Source of the DNA: Leptospiraceae bacterium
GTDB lineage: Bacteria; Spirochaetota; Leptospiria; Turneriellales; Turneriellaceae
Direction of reading: 5' to 3'
Length of the DNA stretch: 44,252 nucleotides
Assembly: GCA_020440825.1 (NCBI GenBank)
Contig: JAGRNJ010000010.1
Coordinates: 38,862-83,113, forward strand
Both the position numbers and the translations under genes were made by a program. Positions 18,200 through 26,547 of this stretch are shown here, in pieces (position 1 is the first letter of the stretch; each line of letters opens with the position of its first letter). Below the pieces are notes generated by a model. That model did not search any database, was not told the origin of the DNA, and saw only the letters and a program-made list of their open reading frames with translations.

Positions 18200-18869
18200 A
18201 ATCACGCATATTCATATAAACCTTTGGGTTTCTCGCAACTTCTATTATTGTCTCTGCAAATATTTCAGCAGCCGTTTCGCAAGAGTTTAAATCTCCGGTT
18301 AACCAGGCAGCTGCAAAATTTGTTTCTGTGGGCGGAGGGAATATCTTTACAAAAGCTGCATTCGAGCCCTTTGCGGCAGCATCAAAACCCATCGTTGCCT
18401 CGATTGGTGGGGCTACAAGATAGGCTAGTGATTCTCCCGGTTGTAAACCGGTTTGAGCAGCAAGGTAATAGCCAACTGAAGAGATCACATGCGGGAAAAA
18501 TGTTATTGTTGCATCTTCATTCGCTGAATAGAAACATGCGTCTTCTTCCAGGCAACGAATTGTTGCTTTGATACCTTCTTCAACTTCATCGGGATCCCGA
18601 CCTGCGAGCACTCCTAAAATTTCACCTGATAATTTACCAGAAGAATGTGCAGAACCGGCATAAAAGGATTTTGCAAAAACAACATCAACATTGGCATGTT
18701 TGGTGGCTTCATCTAAAGCCACATATGTTGAGTCATCCTGGTCAACAGTAATTAAAGCAAGCGAGGTATGTTTTTCAGGATTTGCACCGTACCCGATCAA
18801 CAAAGCCTCATGTGCGTTTGGTATTTTTTGCAGGGAAAGTATGCGTGGTCTAATTGGTTTTAATATCAT
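18192..18869 (-). CDS. eutL: Ethanolamine microcompartment shell protein EutL
   Basis: 225 residues, close to the 219 of E. coli EutL. EutL is a trimeric shell protein with two tandem permuted BMC domains and a central pore that can open and close; it tiles the facets of the Eut microcompartment. Diagnostic stretches include LITVDQDDSTYVALDEATK, VVFAKSFYAGSAHSSGKLSG, YLVAPPIEATMGFDAA and PPPTETNFAAAWLTG, then EVARNPKVYMN at the end. It follows eutC with a 20-bp overlap, and its ATG has a GAGG site 7 bases upstream. No hexameric BMC-H (EutM/EutK/EutS type) or vertex protein (EutN) is encoded nearby, so it is a lone shell component here. The 3' end overlaps convergent thrS. Confidence 0.93.
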   Translation of the reverse strand: MILKPIRPRILSLQKIPNAHEALLIGYGANPEKHTSLALITVDQDDSTYVALDEATKHANVDVVFAKSFYAGSAHSSGKLSGEILGVLAGRDPDEVEEGIKATIRCLEEDACFYSANEDATITFFPHVISSVGYYLAAQTGLQPGESLAYLVAPPIEATMGFDAAAKGSNAAFVKIFPPPTETNFAAAWLTGDLNSCETAAEIFAETIIEVARNPKVYMNMRDSI

Positions 18870-19752
18870 TGTGTACCTCTACCAGCCAGTTTCTTTTCTG
18901 CGGTTCACGATACTGGTATCCGCTGGCTTCTGCCAGATCTTTTTCTTTGGTAAGATCTAAACTAACCCCTGATGTTCCCTGTTGAATCATGACCTGTGCC
19001 AGTCTGGCCAGTCTTTTAGCTGCATGTTCGGGAGTTGTCCCTCGCTGGTGTATGTTTGACATCATATTGCGATTTCCATCTGTATTGCCTATTTTCGGGT
19101 CATGCACAAGGTATGCAGACAAGCCATCCCCCGTTCCCAACCCGGGTCTTTCTCCCAGTAAAATTGCTGCGACCCTGGCATTTACAGTTTGGCCTATTTC
19201 GTCTTCTAACCAGACTCGGGCAAATTTCACCCCAACCGGAGTACCGACGCTTAAACCCAAAGCCTCGCATTCTTTGATAAAGGAATTGAGCAGCACTAAG
19301 CCAGACCCTTGCGTTGCAACTGCAGACAGGCCATCCGCCAGAATCGGCTGCACATCAATATTCTTTTTTGCTTTCTGCTGAAGAACACTCAGTGATTCAG
19401 AATTGAGACGCCGGCCCAGGTCAGGGCGCAACAAAAATTCTCGATGGTTGGTAACTCTGCTTCTCAATGCTAAAATATTATTTTTTTCAAACCAGTCATC
19501 ATCCAGTTCGGTAGCAACTGCAGCATGTGCAACAGCAAGTTCAGCCTGAAACTGAAGTACTACGTTGGTAGCATAACGGGTTCCGACATGCCCTATTCCC
19601 ACAAGAGCCGTTGTACTTTCTGTTTCTGTTTTTGAGTTCGTCGGTATGCTTTTTTCAGTCGCTTTTATTTGCGGTAATTTGCCGTCTTCTGTACGATTAT
19701 CGAGCTGAAGCTTTTTTCTGAGCCGCGCTATAAGAGAAGAAGTTGTACTCAT
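18850..19752 (-). CDS. eutC: Ethanolamine ammonia-lyase small (beta) subunit
   Basis: 300 residues. EutC and EutB form the adenosylcobalamin-dependent lyase that splits ethanolamine into acetaldehyde and ammonia. Family features are LRSRVTNHREFLLRPDLGRR, ILADGLSAVATQGSG, VGTPVGVKFARVWLEDEIG, LLGERPGLGTGDGLSAYLV and MSNIHQRGTTPEHAA. The first 50 residues form an extension outside the catalytic part: a short basic amphipathic segment (SSLIARLRKKLQL) followed by a Ser/Thr/Lys-rich linker, which looks like the encapsulation peptide that targets E. coli EutC to the microcompartment. That reading is inference. The ATG overlaps the eutB stop by 4 bp, and the end overlaps eutL by 20 bp, so the three genes are translationally coupled. 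Confidence 0.94.
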   Translation of the reverse strand: MSTTSSLIARLRKKLQLDNRTEDGKLPQIKATEKSIPTNSKTETESTTALVGIGHVGTRYATNVVLQFQAELAVAHAAVATELDDDWFEKNNILALRSRVTNHREFLLRPDLGRRLNSESLSVLQQKAKKNIDVQPILADGLSAVATQGSGLVLLNSFIKECEALGLSVGTPVGVKFARVWLEDEIGQTVNARVAAILLGERPGLGTGDGLSAYLVHDPKIGNTDGNRNMMSNIHQRGTTPEHAAKRLARLAQVMIQQGTSGVSLDLTKEKDLAEASGYQYREPQKRNWLVEVHNDIKTN

Positions 19753-21110
19753 AACAGCCTCTCCGCTCTGCCAAAATTTTTGCCGGGTTTATCTCCAGAC
19801 CAGATTTCCATAGTATGTAGCCATTCTTCAAATTCTGGCGCCGGACGTTTGCCCAGTAGATGCCTTAACGAGGGAATATCATGAAACGAAGTGGATTGAT
19901 AGTTTAACATTATATCATCCCCTACCGGCAGAGACATTAGATAACTGCATTCTGCTGCGGCCAATTGCACTTTAAGACTTTCGAGTTCATTCTGGGACAT
20001 CTTTGCATGATAGGTAAAACAGGCGTCACAACCCATTGGTAATCCCAGTATTTTTCCCATGAAATGGTCTTCGAGACCCGCTCTGGTTATTTGTGCGCCA
20101 TCTTCAAGATATTCTGGTCCTATAAACCCAACAACTGTATTGACCAAAAAGGGATTGTATTTTCTGGCGAAACCATAGCAACGAGCTTCAACCGTAACCT
20201 GGTCTGCATCATGATTTGCATGGGAAGAAAGTGCTGAACCCTGACCAGTTTCAAAATACATTAGATTGGGACCTTTATTTGAGGTTTTTTCTTTCATTAT
20301 TTCCCAGGCCTCATCAATAAGTGCGACGGATATTCCGAATGCATTATTTGCCTTCTCTGTGCCGGCTAAAGACTGGAACATCAAATCCATGGGGCAGCCT
20401 TTTTCGAGAGCCTTCATTTGAATAGTAATATGAGATAAGACACAATGCTGGGTAGGGATATTATGAGTGGTACGAAGTCGATGAAGGTTGGTCAAAATTT
20501 CTCTCGTTGATTCTACAGAATCTGTTGCGGGGTTTATTCCCAGCACAGCATCGCCACAGCCATACGAGAGACCTTCTCTTGCAACAGCCATTATCCCATC
20601 AACATCATCATAAGGGTGGTTTGGTTGTACCCGGGAGCTGAGCCTGCCGGGTAAGCCGAACGTATTGTTTGCCTTAACAATGACCTTGCATTTTTTTGCA
20701 GCTATCATCAGATCCATATTTGACATAAGCTTGCAAACAGCCGCAGCCATCTCTGGTGTGAGCCCGGGAGATATTGCGAGAATTTTTTCAGAAGTAGATT
20801 CAAAACTGAGCAGCCACTCCCGAAACTGTCCCACAGACAGATGCTTTACACTGTTAAAGGCATCTTCATTAAGATTGTCTTCGACGAGTCTGGTAATTTC
20901 ATCCTGCTCATACGGGACCACCGGGTTCTCACGCAGTTGAGCAAGTGTCAACTGGGACAAAACAGCCCGGGCAGCCACCCGTTCAATGTCATCTCGCGCA
21001 CTAACCCCTGCCAGATCATCCCCTGATCTCGGAGCATTTGCTTTAGCCAGAACTTCTTTGACAGATTGAAAAGAAAAATGGCGATTCCCGATTTTAGATG
21101 CGAGTTTCAA
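19749..21110 (-). CDS. eutB: Ethanolamine ammonia-lyase large (alpha) subunit
   Basis: 453 residues, the same length as E. coli EutB, the TIM-barrel catalytic subunit of the B12-dependent lyase. The active-site motifs are intact: SSRVQPN (Arg and Gln that hold substrate), GINPATDSVE (Asn), YFETGQGSALS (Glu), NTVVGFIGPEYL and MGCDACFTYHA (Asp). It begins the eutB-eutC-eutL run. The start appears to be TTG, because the frame upstream is open to a TGA 12 codons away without ATG or GTG, and the TTG gives the expected MKL N-terminus. A TTGACA (21147-21142, minus strand) is a possible -35, but no good -10 follows. The reactivase eutA and the aldehyde/alcohol dehydrogenases eutE and eutG are absent from the window. 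Confidence 0.96.
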   Translation of the reverse strand: MKLASKIGNRHFSFQSVKEVLAKANAPRSGDDLAGVSARDDIERVAARAVLSQLTLAQLRENPVVPYEQDEITRLVEDNLNEDAFNSVKHLSVGQFREWLLSFESTSEKILAISPGLTPEMAAAVCKLMSNMDLMIAAKKCKVIVKANNTFGLPGRLSSRVQPNHPYDDVDGIMAVAREGLSYGCGDAVLGINPATDSVESTREILTNLHRLRTTHNIPTQHCVLSHITIQMKALEKGCPMDLMFQSLAGTEKANNAFGISVALIDEAWEIMKEKTSNKGPNLMYFETGQGSALSSHANHDADQVTVEARCYGFARKYNPFLVNTVVGFIGPEYLEDGAQITRAGLEDHFMGKILGLPMGCDACFTYHAKMSQNELESLKVQLAAAECSYLMSLPVGDDIMLNYQSTSFHDIPSLRHLLGKRPAPEFEEWLHTMEIWSGDKPGKNFGRAERLL

Positions 21111-21154
21111 ATTACGCCAAAGAGAACCGGTTAGTGCACAATGTCAATAAATTC

Positions 21155-22219
21155 TCATCTGCGAAGCGGGTTTTTTCGTACATTGAAGAAATAGAAAAGT
21201 GCAAACGATGGTTTAAGATAAATTGAATCAGAAAACTCAATTCCGAACCCTTTCCCTTTCTTGGAATTACCAGATTGAGAATTTATCCATACAATTCGAC
21301 CCGGGCGGATGACCTTTTTTGAGTCAGAATAGTGAATTTCGGTAGATACTGAATCGTCAACTTTCAGGTTTAATTTATCTGTTTCTACAAAACAGCCTGT
21401 TCGGCTCAGGTTCCAGCTTTTGCCAGCTATAGTATTTTGAGAATTCACTAAGTTTACAGGTACTTCAAATTTGTACCGGTTTGCATACCTTTCTTTGAGA
21501 AAATTGGCAAATCGTTTAACTGTGTCCGCGTCATTATTTGACAACCTGACACCGATTCTCTTGAACCCGCTTTCGGCAATAATTCGTACAACTTCACCCT
21601 TCAGGTTGATTTTTCCTAAATCAGATAACTGTAGCTCCATTTCGATGGCATCACCAGTATTGGCTTTCTCTTTTTTAGGCAAATCAAACATTAGACCGGT
21701 TTCAGATATATCGAGAGTTCTGGTATCAAACGAGCTTTGCTGGCTACCGCTTTTTGTTATTTTTACAGGTAAACTCAGTGGCATTCTTTTTGAGAGCCGC
21801 CAGCCACGATCTTCATCTGAGAAATAAGGTGCTCGAATCGACTCTGAAACAAAGAAGGTCACACCTGCAAAATTTGCAATGTTCAGTAAGATTATTGCGT
21901 AGAAAGCAATTGTTCCAGTGTAAAACTGTAATTGATAAAGACTGAATATGGCAAGCAAAGAAGAGTAGATAATAAAGGTGTACCAGCCCCATCGATGAGC
22001 TTTGAAGACACCAAATGCAACAAACGGGACCATACAGATTAAAAAGAGACCGAATTCTGTATAGTTGCTTACCAGACGCTGCACAACGGGCATTTTGGGA
22101 GAGAGCACATAGATAAGCCCAGTGAATGCCAAAAAAGCAACAGCTACAATACTCGCCACAACGATAAACAATGTTGCCTTTGGTTTCTTAAGAATTGTGC
22201 TTTTTTGAGCGGTGATCAT
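21155..22219 (-). CDS. Membrane protein with two tandem PilZ (c-di-GMP) domains
   Basis: 354 residues. Three to four hydrophobic segments fill residues 17-125, followed by two cytoplasmic PilZ domains. PilZ domain 1 has RLSKR at 141-145 and DISETG at 170-175; domain 2 has RYANR at 244-248 and NLSRTG at 270-275. Both therefore keep the RxxxR and (D/N)xSxxG motifs needed to bind cyclic di-GMP. No enzymatic domain is attached, so this is likely a membrane-bound c-di-GMP receptor that transmits the signal through its membrane part or a partner. The ATG has a strong AAGGAG site. It is a single gene: eutB lies 44 bp upstream of its stop codon on the same strand, and xth is divergent on the other side. 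Confidence 0.82.
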   Translation of the reverse strand: MITAQKSTILKKPKATLFIVVASIVAVAFLAFTGLIYVLSPKMPVVQRLVSNYTEFGLFLICMVPFVAFGVFKAHRWGWYTFIIYSSLLAIFSLYQLQFYTGTIAFYAIILLNIANFAGVTFFVSESIRAPYFSDEDRGWRLSKRMPLSLPVKITKSGSQQSSFDTRTLDISETGLMFDLPKKEKANTGDAIEMELQLSDLGKINLKGEVVRIIAESGFKRIGVRLSNNDADTVKRFANFLKERYANRYKFEVPVNLVNSQNTIAGKSWNLSRTGCFVETDKLNLKVDDSVSTEIHYSDSKKVIRPGRIVWINSQSGNSKKGKGFGIEFSDSIYLKPSFALFYFFNVRKNPLRR

Positions 22220-22350
22220 TAAGTTCTCCTTAGTATACCAATACTATTATGCCAGCTGGTATCGATCAGTGCCAGAAAGTGTAATAAAGACCCGCAAACA
22301 AGAGTTAATATTGGTGTACGAATTGCAAAGTGCTTTGGCAACGTCACTTT

Positions 22351-23142
22351 ATGAAGTTGATTTCTTGGAATGTCAACGGCATTCGGGCTGTTGAAAAAAA
22401 AGGCGAATTACAAAAACTTGTTTCTGATGAGCAGCCAGATGTTCTTTTTTTACAGGAAATTAAAGCAAAAGAAGAGCAATTGGGCAAATGGCTTACTGAA
22501 AATGAAGACTATGCACAATTTTACCATTCTGCAGAAAAGCCCGGTTATTCAGGGGTCGGGGTGTGGCTTAAGAAATCATCTATTCAAAAGTTTGAGATTG
22601 AGACTGGTATGCCAGGCTGGAATGATTCTGAAGGCAGGGTAATTTCTTTTCGGACCGGCAACAAAAAGCAATACAAAGTTTATGGTGTCTATTTTCCCAA
22701 TGGGGGTAAAAGCCCAGAAGCCTGGCAGGGTAAACTGAAGTTCTATGATCATTTTCATGAGATGATCTCAAAAGACAGAAGCAATGGAGACAAGGTGATC
22801 TTTACCGGCGATCTAAATGTAGCCCACAATGAGATTGACCTCGCCCGGCCCAAAGAAAATGAAAAAAATATAGGCTTCCTGCCCGAAGAAAGAGCCTGGG
22901 TAGACCGTCTTCAAAAAGACAACTGGATCGATACATTTCGCTCAAAGCATCCCGATGAGATCAGTTATACCTGGTGGAATATGCAGACACGCTCCCGAGA
23001 TAGAAATATCGGGTGGCGTATTGACTATTTTATTGTCGATAAGCCTCTCTTCAAGAATGTGCAGAAAATTTCTCACCTCAATGACCAGATGGGTTCTGAC
23101 CATTGCCCGGTTGTACTGGAAGTTGAACTGCCGGGTTTCTGA
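22351..23142 (+). CDS. xth: Exodeoxyribonuclease III (AP endonuclease)
   Basis: 263-residue member of the ExoIII/APE1 family, which cleaves DNA 5' of abasic sites and trims 3' ends in base excision repair. Catalytic motifs are visible: N-terminal MKLISWNVNGIRA, LFLQEIKAK (metal-binding Glu36), YGVYFPNGG, TGDLNVAHNEIDLA (Asp/Asn pair), YTWW with GWRIDYFIV, and the terminal SDHCPV (Asp-His). The frame is open to a GTG at 22330, but the ATG at 22351 gives the canonical family N-terminus and was chosen. It is divergent from the double-PilZ gene (131-bp gap) and convergent with lpxI (15-bp gap). Confidence 0.95.
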   Translation: MKLISWNVNGIRAVEKKGELQKLVSDEQPDVLFLQEIKAKEEQLGKWLTENEDYAQFYHSAEKPGYSGVGVWLKKSSIQKFEIETGMPGWNDSEGRVISFRTGNKKQYKVYGVYFPNGGKSPEAWQGKLKFYDHFHEMISKDRSNGDKVIFTGDLNVAHNEIDLARPKENEKNIGFLPEERAWVDRLQKDNWIDTFRSKHPDEISYTWWNMQTRSRDRNIGWRIDYFIVDKPLFKNVQKISHLNDQMGSDHCPVVLEVELPGF

Positions 23143-23157
23143 AAACAAAATAAAAAA

Positions 23158-24006
23158 TTACAGAAACGGAGTTACGGGAACCTCTGCTGCTATTAAGGTA
23201 ATACCTGCCTTATCGGCAGCTGTGATTACTTCCTCGGGAGTAACCACAAAGGTTTTTTCAGCTTCAATTGCAAGAATATGCAATCCGTTTTCCTGCATAA
23301 CTTGAATCGTGTGTAGGCCAACCGTGGGCACATCGAAGCGGGTATCTTGATTTTTTTTCTGAGATTTACAGACAATGCCGCCTTTTTTATGCGTAACTGC
23401 ACCAGCTCTTTGCAGACATAAATCGGTTCCTTCAATCGCTTCAACTGCCAGAACAGCCCGGTTGTGAACGACCACCGTCTGTCCTATATCGAGCTCACCA
23501 ATCTTACTTGCATGATACATGCCAAAACGGATATCCTGCAGTTCCTGCTCGGTTAATGCGTTACCTGTATATTGTTTTGCTGCCAGCTTAAGATTGCCTA
23601 GAAATGTTTCCTGAGAAATGACAGTGATTCCCATTGACTCAAATTTTTTCGAGAGAGCAAAAAAGAAGGCATCATCGTTTCTGCTGTCTAATTCTGATAA
23701 AAGCTGCAGAGTTTCAGAATCAAATTTCATATCAGGCTTGAATAAATGTTCTTTTCTGACTTTGCCTAACAGCAGCAGATGGGTTATTTTTTGATCTTGC
23801 AGCAATTTTAGAAAATGACCAAGGCCACCAATGGAAACCGGAAAAACTCGATTTAAAAATTCTTTTTCTAAATCAGAATTGATAGTCTCTTCTATCACAG
23901 GAAAAAGCGAAACACTAATATTTTGATCATGCGCGGAGCGGGCAGCAATCAAGGGTAAACTGCCGGCACCGCATAAGATTCCCAGATGTTTTATTTTTTC
24001 GAGCAT
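23158..24006 (-). CDS. lpxI: UDP-2,3-diacylglucosamine diphosphatase LpxI
   Basis: 282 residues, the usual length for the LpxI family (formerly DUF1009), which hydrolyses UDP-2,3-diacylglucosamine to lipid X and UMP in lipid A synthesis. It is the alternative to LpxH in alphaproteobacteria and several other phyla. Recognisable stretches are LGILCGAGSLPLIAARSA, GGLGHFLKLLQDQKITHLLL, LGKVRKEHLF, and the C-terminal KKNQDTRFDVPTVGLHT with LAIEAEKTFVV. It implies a lipid A-bearing outer membrane. It lies 2 bp downstream of the sufS stop on the same strand, so the two are probably co-transcribed. No other lpx gene is in the window. Confidence 0.92.
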   Translation of the reverse strand: MLEKIKHLGILCGAGSLPLIAARSAHDQNISVSLFPVIEETINSDLEKEFLNRVFPVSIGGLGHFLKLLQDQKITHLLLLGKVRKEHLFKPDMKFDSETLQLLSELDSRNDDAFFFALSKKFESMGITVISQETFLGNLKLAAKQYTGNALTEQELQDIRFGMYHASKIGELDIGQTVVVHNRAVLAVEAIEGTDLCLQRAGAVTHKKGGIVCKSQKKNQDTRFDVPTVGLHTIQVMQENGLHILAIEAEKTFVVTPEEVITAADKAGITLIAAEVPVTPFL

Positions 24007-24008
24007 GA

Positions 24009-25295
24009 TTATTTTTTAAAAATTTTCTTAACCATGCGTAATCCGTCTATCAATCGGTCAATATCATCGCGGTCGTTGTAAATATACAGGCTTGCCCGTG
24101 CGGTTGCCGGTACTCCCCAGCTTTGCATAAGCAGCTGACAGCAATGATGACCGGCCCGTATAGCAACACCGGTTTCATCAAGTATAGTCCCTATATCATG
24201 CGGATGTACACCTTCTATGCCAAATGAAATTGCACCCGCTTTGCGCACTCTTCCCGAGATAACATCATCGCTTGATGGTCCGTAGTTATGCCATCCATTT
24301 TCTTCAAGTTGTGCTAATGCGTAGGCAGTGAGATCATGTTCCCACTGCTCAACATTTTTCATGCCGATTTTATTGAGATATTGCAAGGCTGCCCCAAACC
24401 CGATTGCCTCTGCAATAGGGGGCGTCCCGGCTTCAAATCTATGCGGAGGATGATTGTATGTGGTTCCCTCTTTTTTAACAAGTGCGATCATATCACCCCC
24501 GCCGTGAAAGGGTGGCATTACAGAGAGTACATCTCGATTGCCCGCTAAAATTCCCAGACCGGTAGGGCCCAGCATTTTATGGGCAGAAAAAGCAATAAAG
24601 TCTGCTGAGAATTCTGCCCACGAAGTCTCGGCATGGCAAATTGCCTGGGCAGCATCGATCATGAATATAGCGCCATTCTTACGCGCCAGCTCTCGAAAGG
24701 GGGTTAGATCATGTACTACCCCGCTGACATTTGAAGTGGCACTGAGGGCAACAATTTTTAGCTTATGATGTGAAAATTCATTCTGACTGATGAATTCTGT
24801 TTGAAGTGAGCCATCCGCCCTCACCGGAATATAAACTACTTTAGCTCCCGTTCTCTCTGCGAGCATTTGCCATGGCACCAGATTTGAGTGGTGTTCAGAT
24901 TCGCTGATGAGAATAACATCGTCTTTCTCAAGGCCAGACTGCCAATTTGAAAAAAAAGGTGCGAGCTCTTTTTTGACCCTTTCGAGAGAAACTGCCAATA
25001 AATTGATGCTTTCTGTCGTGCCTTTGGTAAAGATTGCCTCTATTTCATTCGGTGCTTGCAGGAAATTCAAGACGGCTTTGCGAACAGCTTCGAATTTTTC
25101 AGTCGCCTCAACAGAAAGGGCATACACGCCGCGGTGAATATTCACACTATACCGGGAATAATAGTCGGTTATTGCCTCTATCACGACAGACGGTTTGAGA
25201 GATGTGGCCGTTGAGTCTAAGTATGTGATTCCAGGGTTCAGTTCAAAAAAAGGAAAATCATGCTGAACTGATTTTCCCAGGGGGTAAGTGTTCAT
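24009..25295 (-). CDS. sufS: Cysteine desulfurase, SufS family
   Basis: 428-residue class V aminotransferase-fold PLP enzyme that takes sulfur from cysteine for iron-sulfur cluster assembly. Features: YLDSTATSLKP near the start, INIHRGVYALS written here as VNIHRGVYALS, FTKGTTESINLLA, SESEHHSNLVPWQ (His stacking on PLP), DAAQAICH, SAHKMLGPTGLG (the PLP lysine), and the catalytic cysteine in IRAGHHCCQLLM. The last motif and the overall length fit the SufS/CsdA group (type II). The other suf genes (sufB, sufC, sufD, sufU/E) are not adjacent. The ATG follows a GAGG site, and lpxI lies 2 bp downstream. It is divergent from mraY across 108 bp. Confidence 0.92.
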   Translation of the reverse strand: MNTYPLGKSVQHDFPFFELNPGITYLDSTATSLKPSVVIEAITDYYSRYSVNIHRGVYALSVEATEKFEAVRKAVLNFLQAPNEIEAIFTKGTTESINLLAVSLERVKKELAPFFSNWQSGLEKDDVILISESEHHSNLVPWQMLAERTGAKVVYIPVRADGSLQTEFISQNEFSHHKLKIVALSATSNVSGVVHDLTPFRELARKNGAIFMIDAAQAICHAETSWAEFSADFIAFSAHKMLGPTGLGILAGNRDVLSVMPPFHGGGDMIALVKKEGTTYNHPPHRFEAGTPPIAEAIGFGAALQYLNKIGMKNVEQWEHDLTAYALAQLEENGWHNYGPSSDDVISGRVRKAGAISFGIEGVHPHDIGTILDETGVAIRAGHHCCQLLMQSWGVPATARASLYIYNDRDDIDRLIDGLRMVKKIFKK

Positions 25296-25403
25296 AGTCG
25301 GCCTCGTATGAATAATTTACCAAATTTGTAAACTAAAGCCCATTTTTACAAAACCACCGTTGCAATTTAATGTTCAAGTTAAACACTTTCTGTAATTTGG
25401 TCA

Positions 25404-26501
25404 ATGCTCTATTGGCTTTTGTATCCGTTGAAAGATGAAGTATCGTTCTTTAGAATTTTTGGCTATACTACTTTTCGTATGGTTTTTGCGGCTGTGACCG
25501 CACTATTGCTCTCGTATTATTTTGGTCCGAAATTTATTCAATTTCTCAAAAAATTAAAATATGGGGAATCGATTCGTGATGACGGCCCTCAAAGCCATTT
25601 GCAAAAAGCCGGAACGCCGACTATCGGAGGTCTCATGATAATTGCTATCATGAGTATATCTCTCGTTATCTGGGGGAATTTCAGTAACTTGTATGTGGTT
25701 GGTATCTGGATCGGTACTCTGGCCTTGGCAGGGGTAGGGTTTTGGGATGACTACCAGAAAAGTGTACTCAAAATTCCGGGCGGAATGAAGCCCAGGGTAA
25801 AACTGGTTTTACAGTTTCTAATTGGTCTCACATTTGCAATCGTTGTTTACTATTTTCCTTACAACCCATCAAGTCTTCCCAATCAGCATACTGATTTATT
25901 TATTCCGTTTCTCAAAGATCCGGCTTTTAATCTTGGGCTCTGGGCAATATTTTTCTGGATGTTTATTGTTGTGGGAACTTCAAATGCGGTGAATCTTACT
26001 GACGGGCTGGATGGTCTGGCAGTGGGCATCTCGATTATTGTTCTCGGTACTCTTGGTATACTGGCTTACGTTACAGGAGTTAAGCCTCTGGCCGAATATC
26101 TATTGATACCATTTATTCCCGAGGCAAACGAAGTAGGGGTATTTTTAGCCGCACTGGTTGGGGCCTGTATTGGGTTTTTATGGTACAATGCGTACCCGGC
26201 TCAAATCTTTATGGGCGATACAGGTTCTCTTGCTCTGGGCGGAGCGATCGGTATGACGTCGATATTGATTCGCCGAGAATTATTGCTCATAATTCTCGGT
26301 GGCATTTTTGTGCTCGAGGCAATTAGTGTAATACTACAGGTCGGAAGTTACAAGCTGCGAAAAAAACGCATCTTCAAAATGGCCCCCATTCACCATCATT
26401 TTGAATTGTCTGGCTGGCATGAGAACAAAGTCGTTATAAGATTCTGGATTTCAGGAATTTTATTGGCCTTAGTTTCACTTTCAAGTCTCAAAATTTTGTA
26501 G
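25404..26501 (+). CDS. mraY: Phospho-N-acetylmuramoyl-pentapeptide transferase
   Basis: 365-residue, ten-span membrane enzyme that transfers phospho-MurNAc-pentapeptide to undecaprenyl phosphate, making lipid I on the cytoplasmic face for peptidoglycan synthesis. MraY motifs are intact: QKAGTPTIGGLMI, WDDYQKS (Asp pair), NLTDGLDGLAVG (Asp), MGDTGSLALGG (Asp), and the MraY-specific histidine loop APIHHHFELSGW. The ATG starts the expected MLYWLLYPL N-terminus; the upstream ribosome-binding site is weak. It is not inside a dcw cell-wall cluster here: neighbours are sufS (divergent) and a Fur-family gene 46 bp downstream. Confidence 0.97.
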   Translation: MLYWLLYPLKDEVSFFRIFGYTTFRMVFAAVTALLLSYYFGPKFIQFLKKLKYGESIRDDGPQSHLQKAGTPTIGGLMIIAIMSISLVIWGNFSNLYVVGIWIGTLALAGVGFWDDYQKSVLKIPGGMKPRVKLVLQFLIGLTFAIVVYYFPYNPSSLPNQHTDLFIPFLKDPAFNLGLWAIFFWMFIVVGTSNAVNLTDGLDGLAVGISIIVLGTLGILAYVTGVKPLAEYLLIPFIPEANEVGVFLAALVGACIGFLWYNAYPAQIFMGDTGSLALGGAIGMTSILIRRELLLIILGGIFVLEAISVILQVGSYKLRKKRIFKMAPIHHHFELSGWHENKVVIRFWISGILLALVSLSSLKIL

Positions 26502-26512
26502 CCATCAATTTG

Positions 26513-26541
26513 TTGACAATGTTATTGAATCATAGTATTGT
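26513..26541 (+). promoter_or_regulatory. Promoter and imperfect dyad before the Fur-family gene
   Basis: TTGACA at 26513-26518 and TATTGT at 26536-26541 are spaced by 17 bp, a good sigma-70-like pair. The same span holds an imperfect inverted repeat, ACAAT at 26516-26520 against ATTGT at 26537-26541, with 8 of 13 possible pairs. An operator lying over its own promoter would fit autoregulation by the Fur/PerR-like product. The predicted transcription start falls at or next to the ATG at 26548, implying a leaderless or nearly leaderless mRNA, in line with the lack of a Shine-Dalgarno sequence. Confidence 0.45.
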
Positions 26542-26547
26542 ATCCTA

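Noticed and set aside
21119-21147. Promoter for eutB from TTGACA on the minus strand (21147-21142)
   Set aside because: The -35 is perfect, but the hexamer 17 bp downstream (CTCTTT) is not a -10, so it is not annotated.
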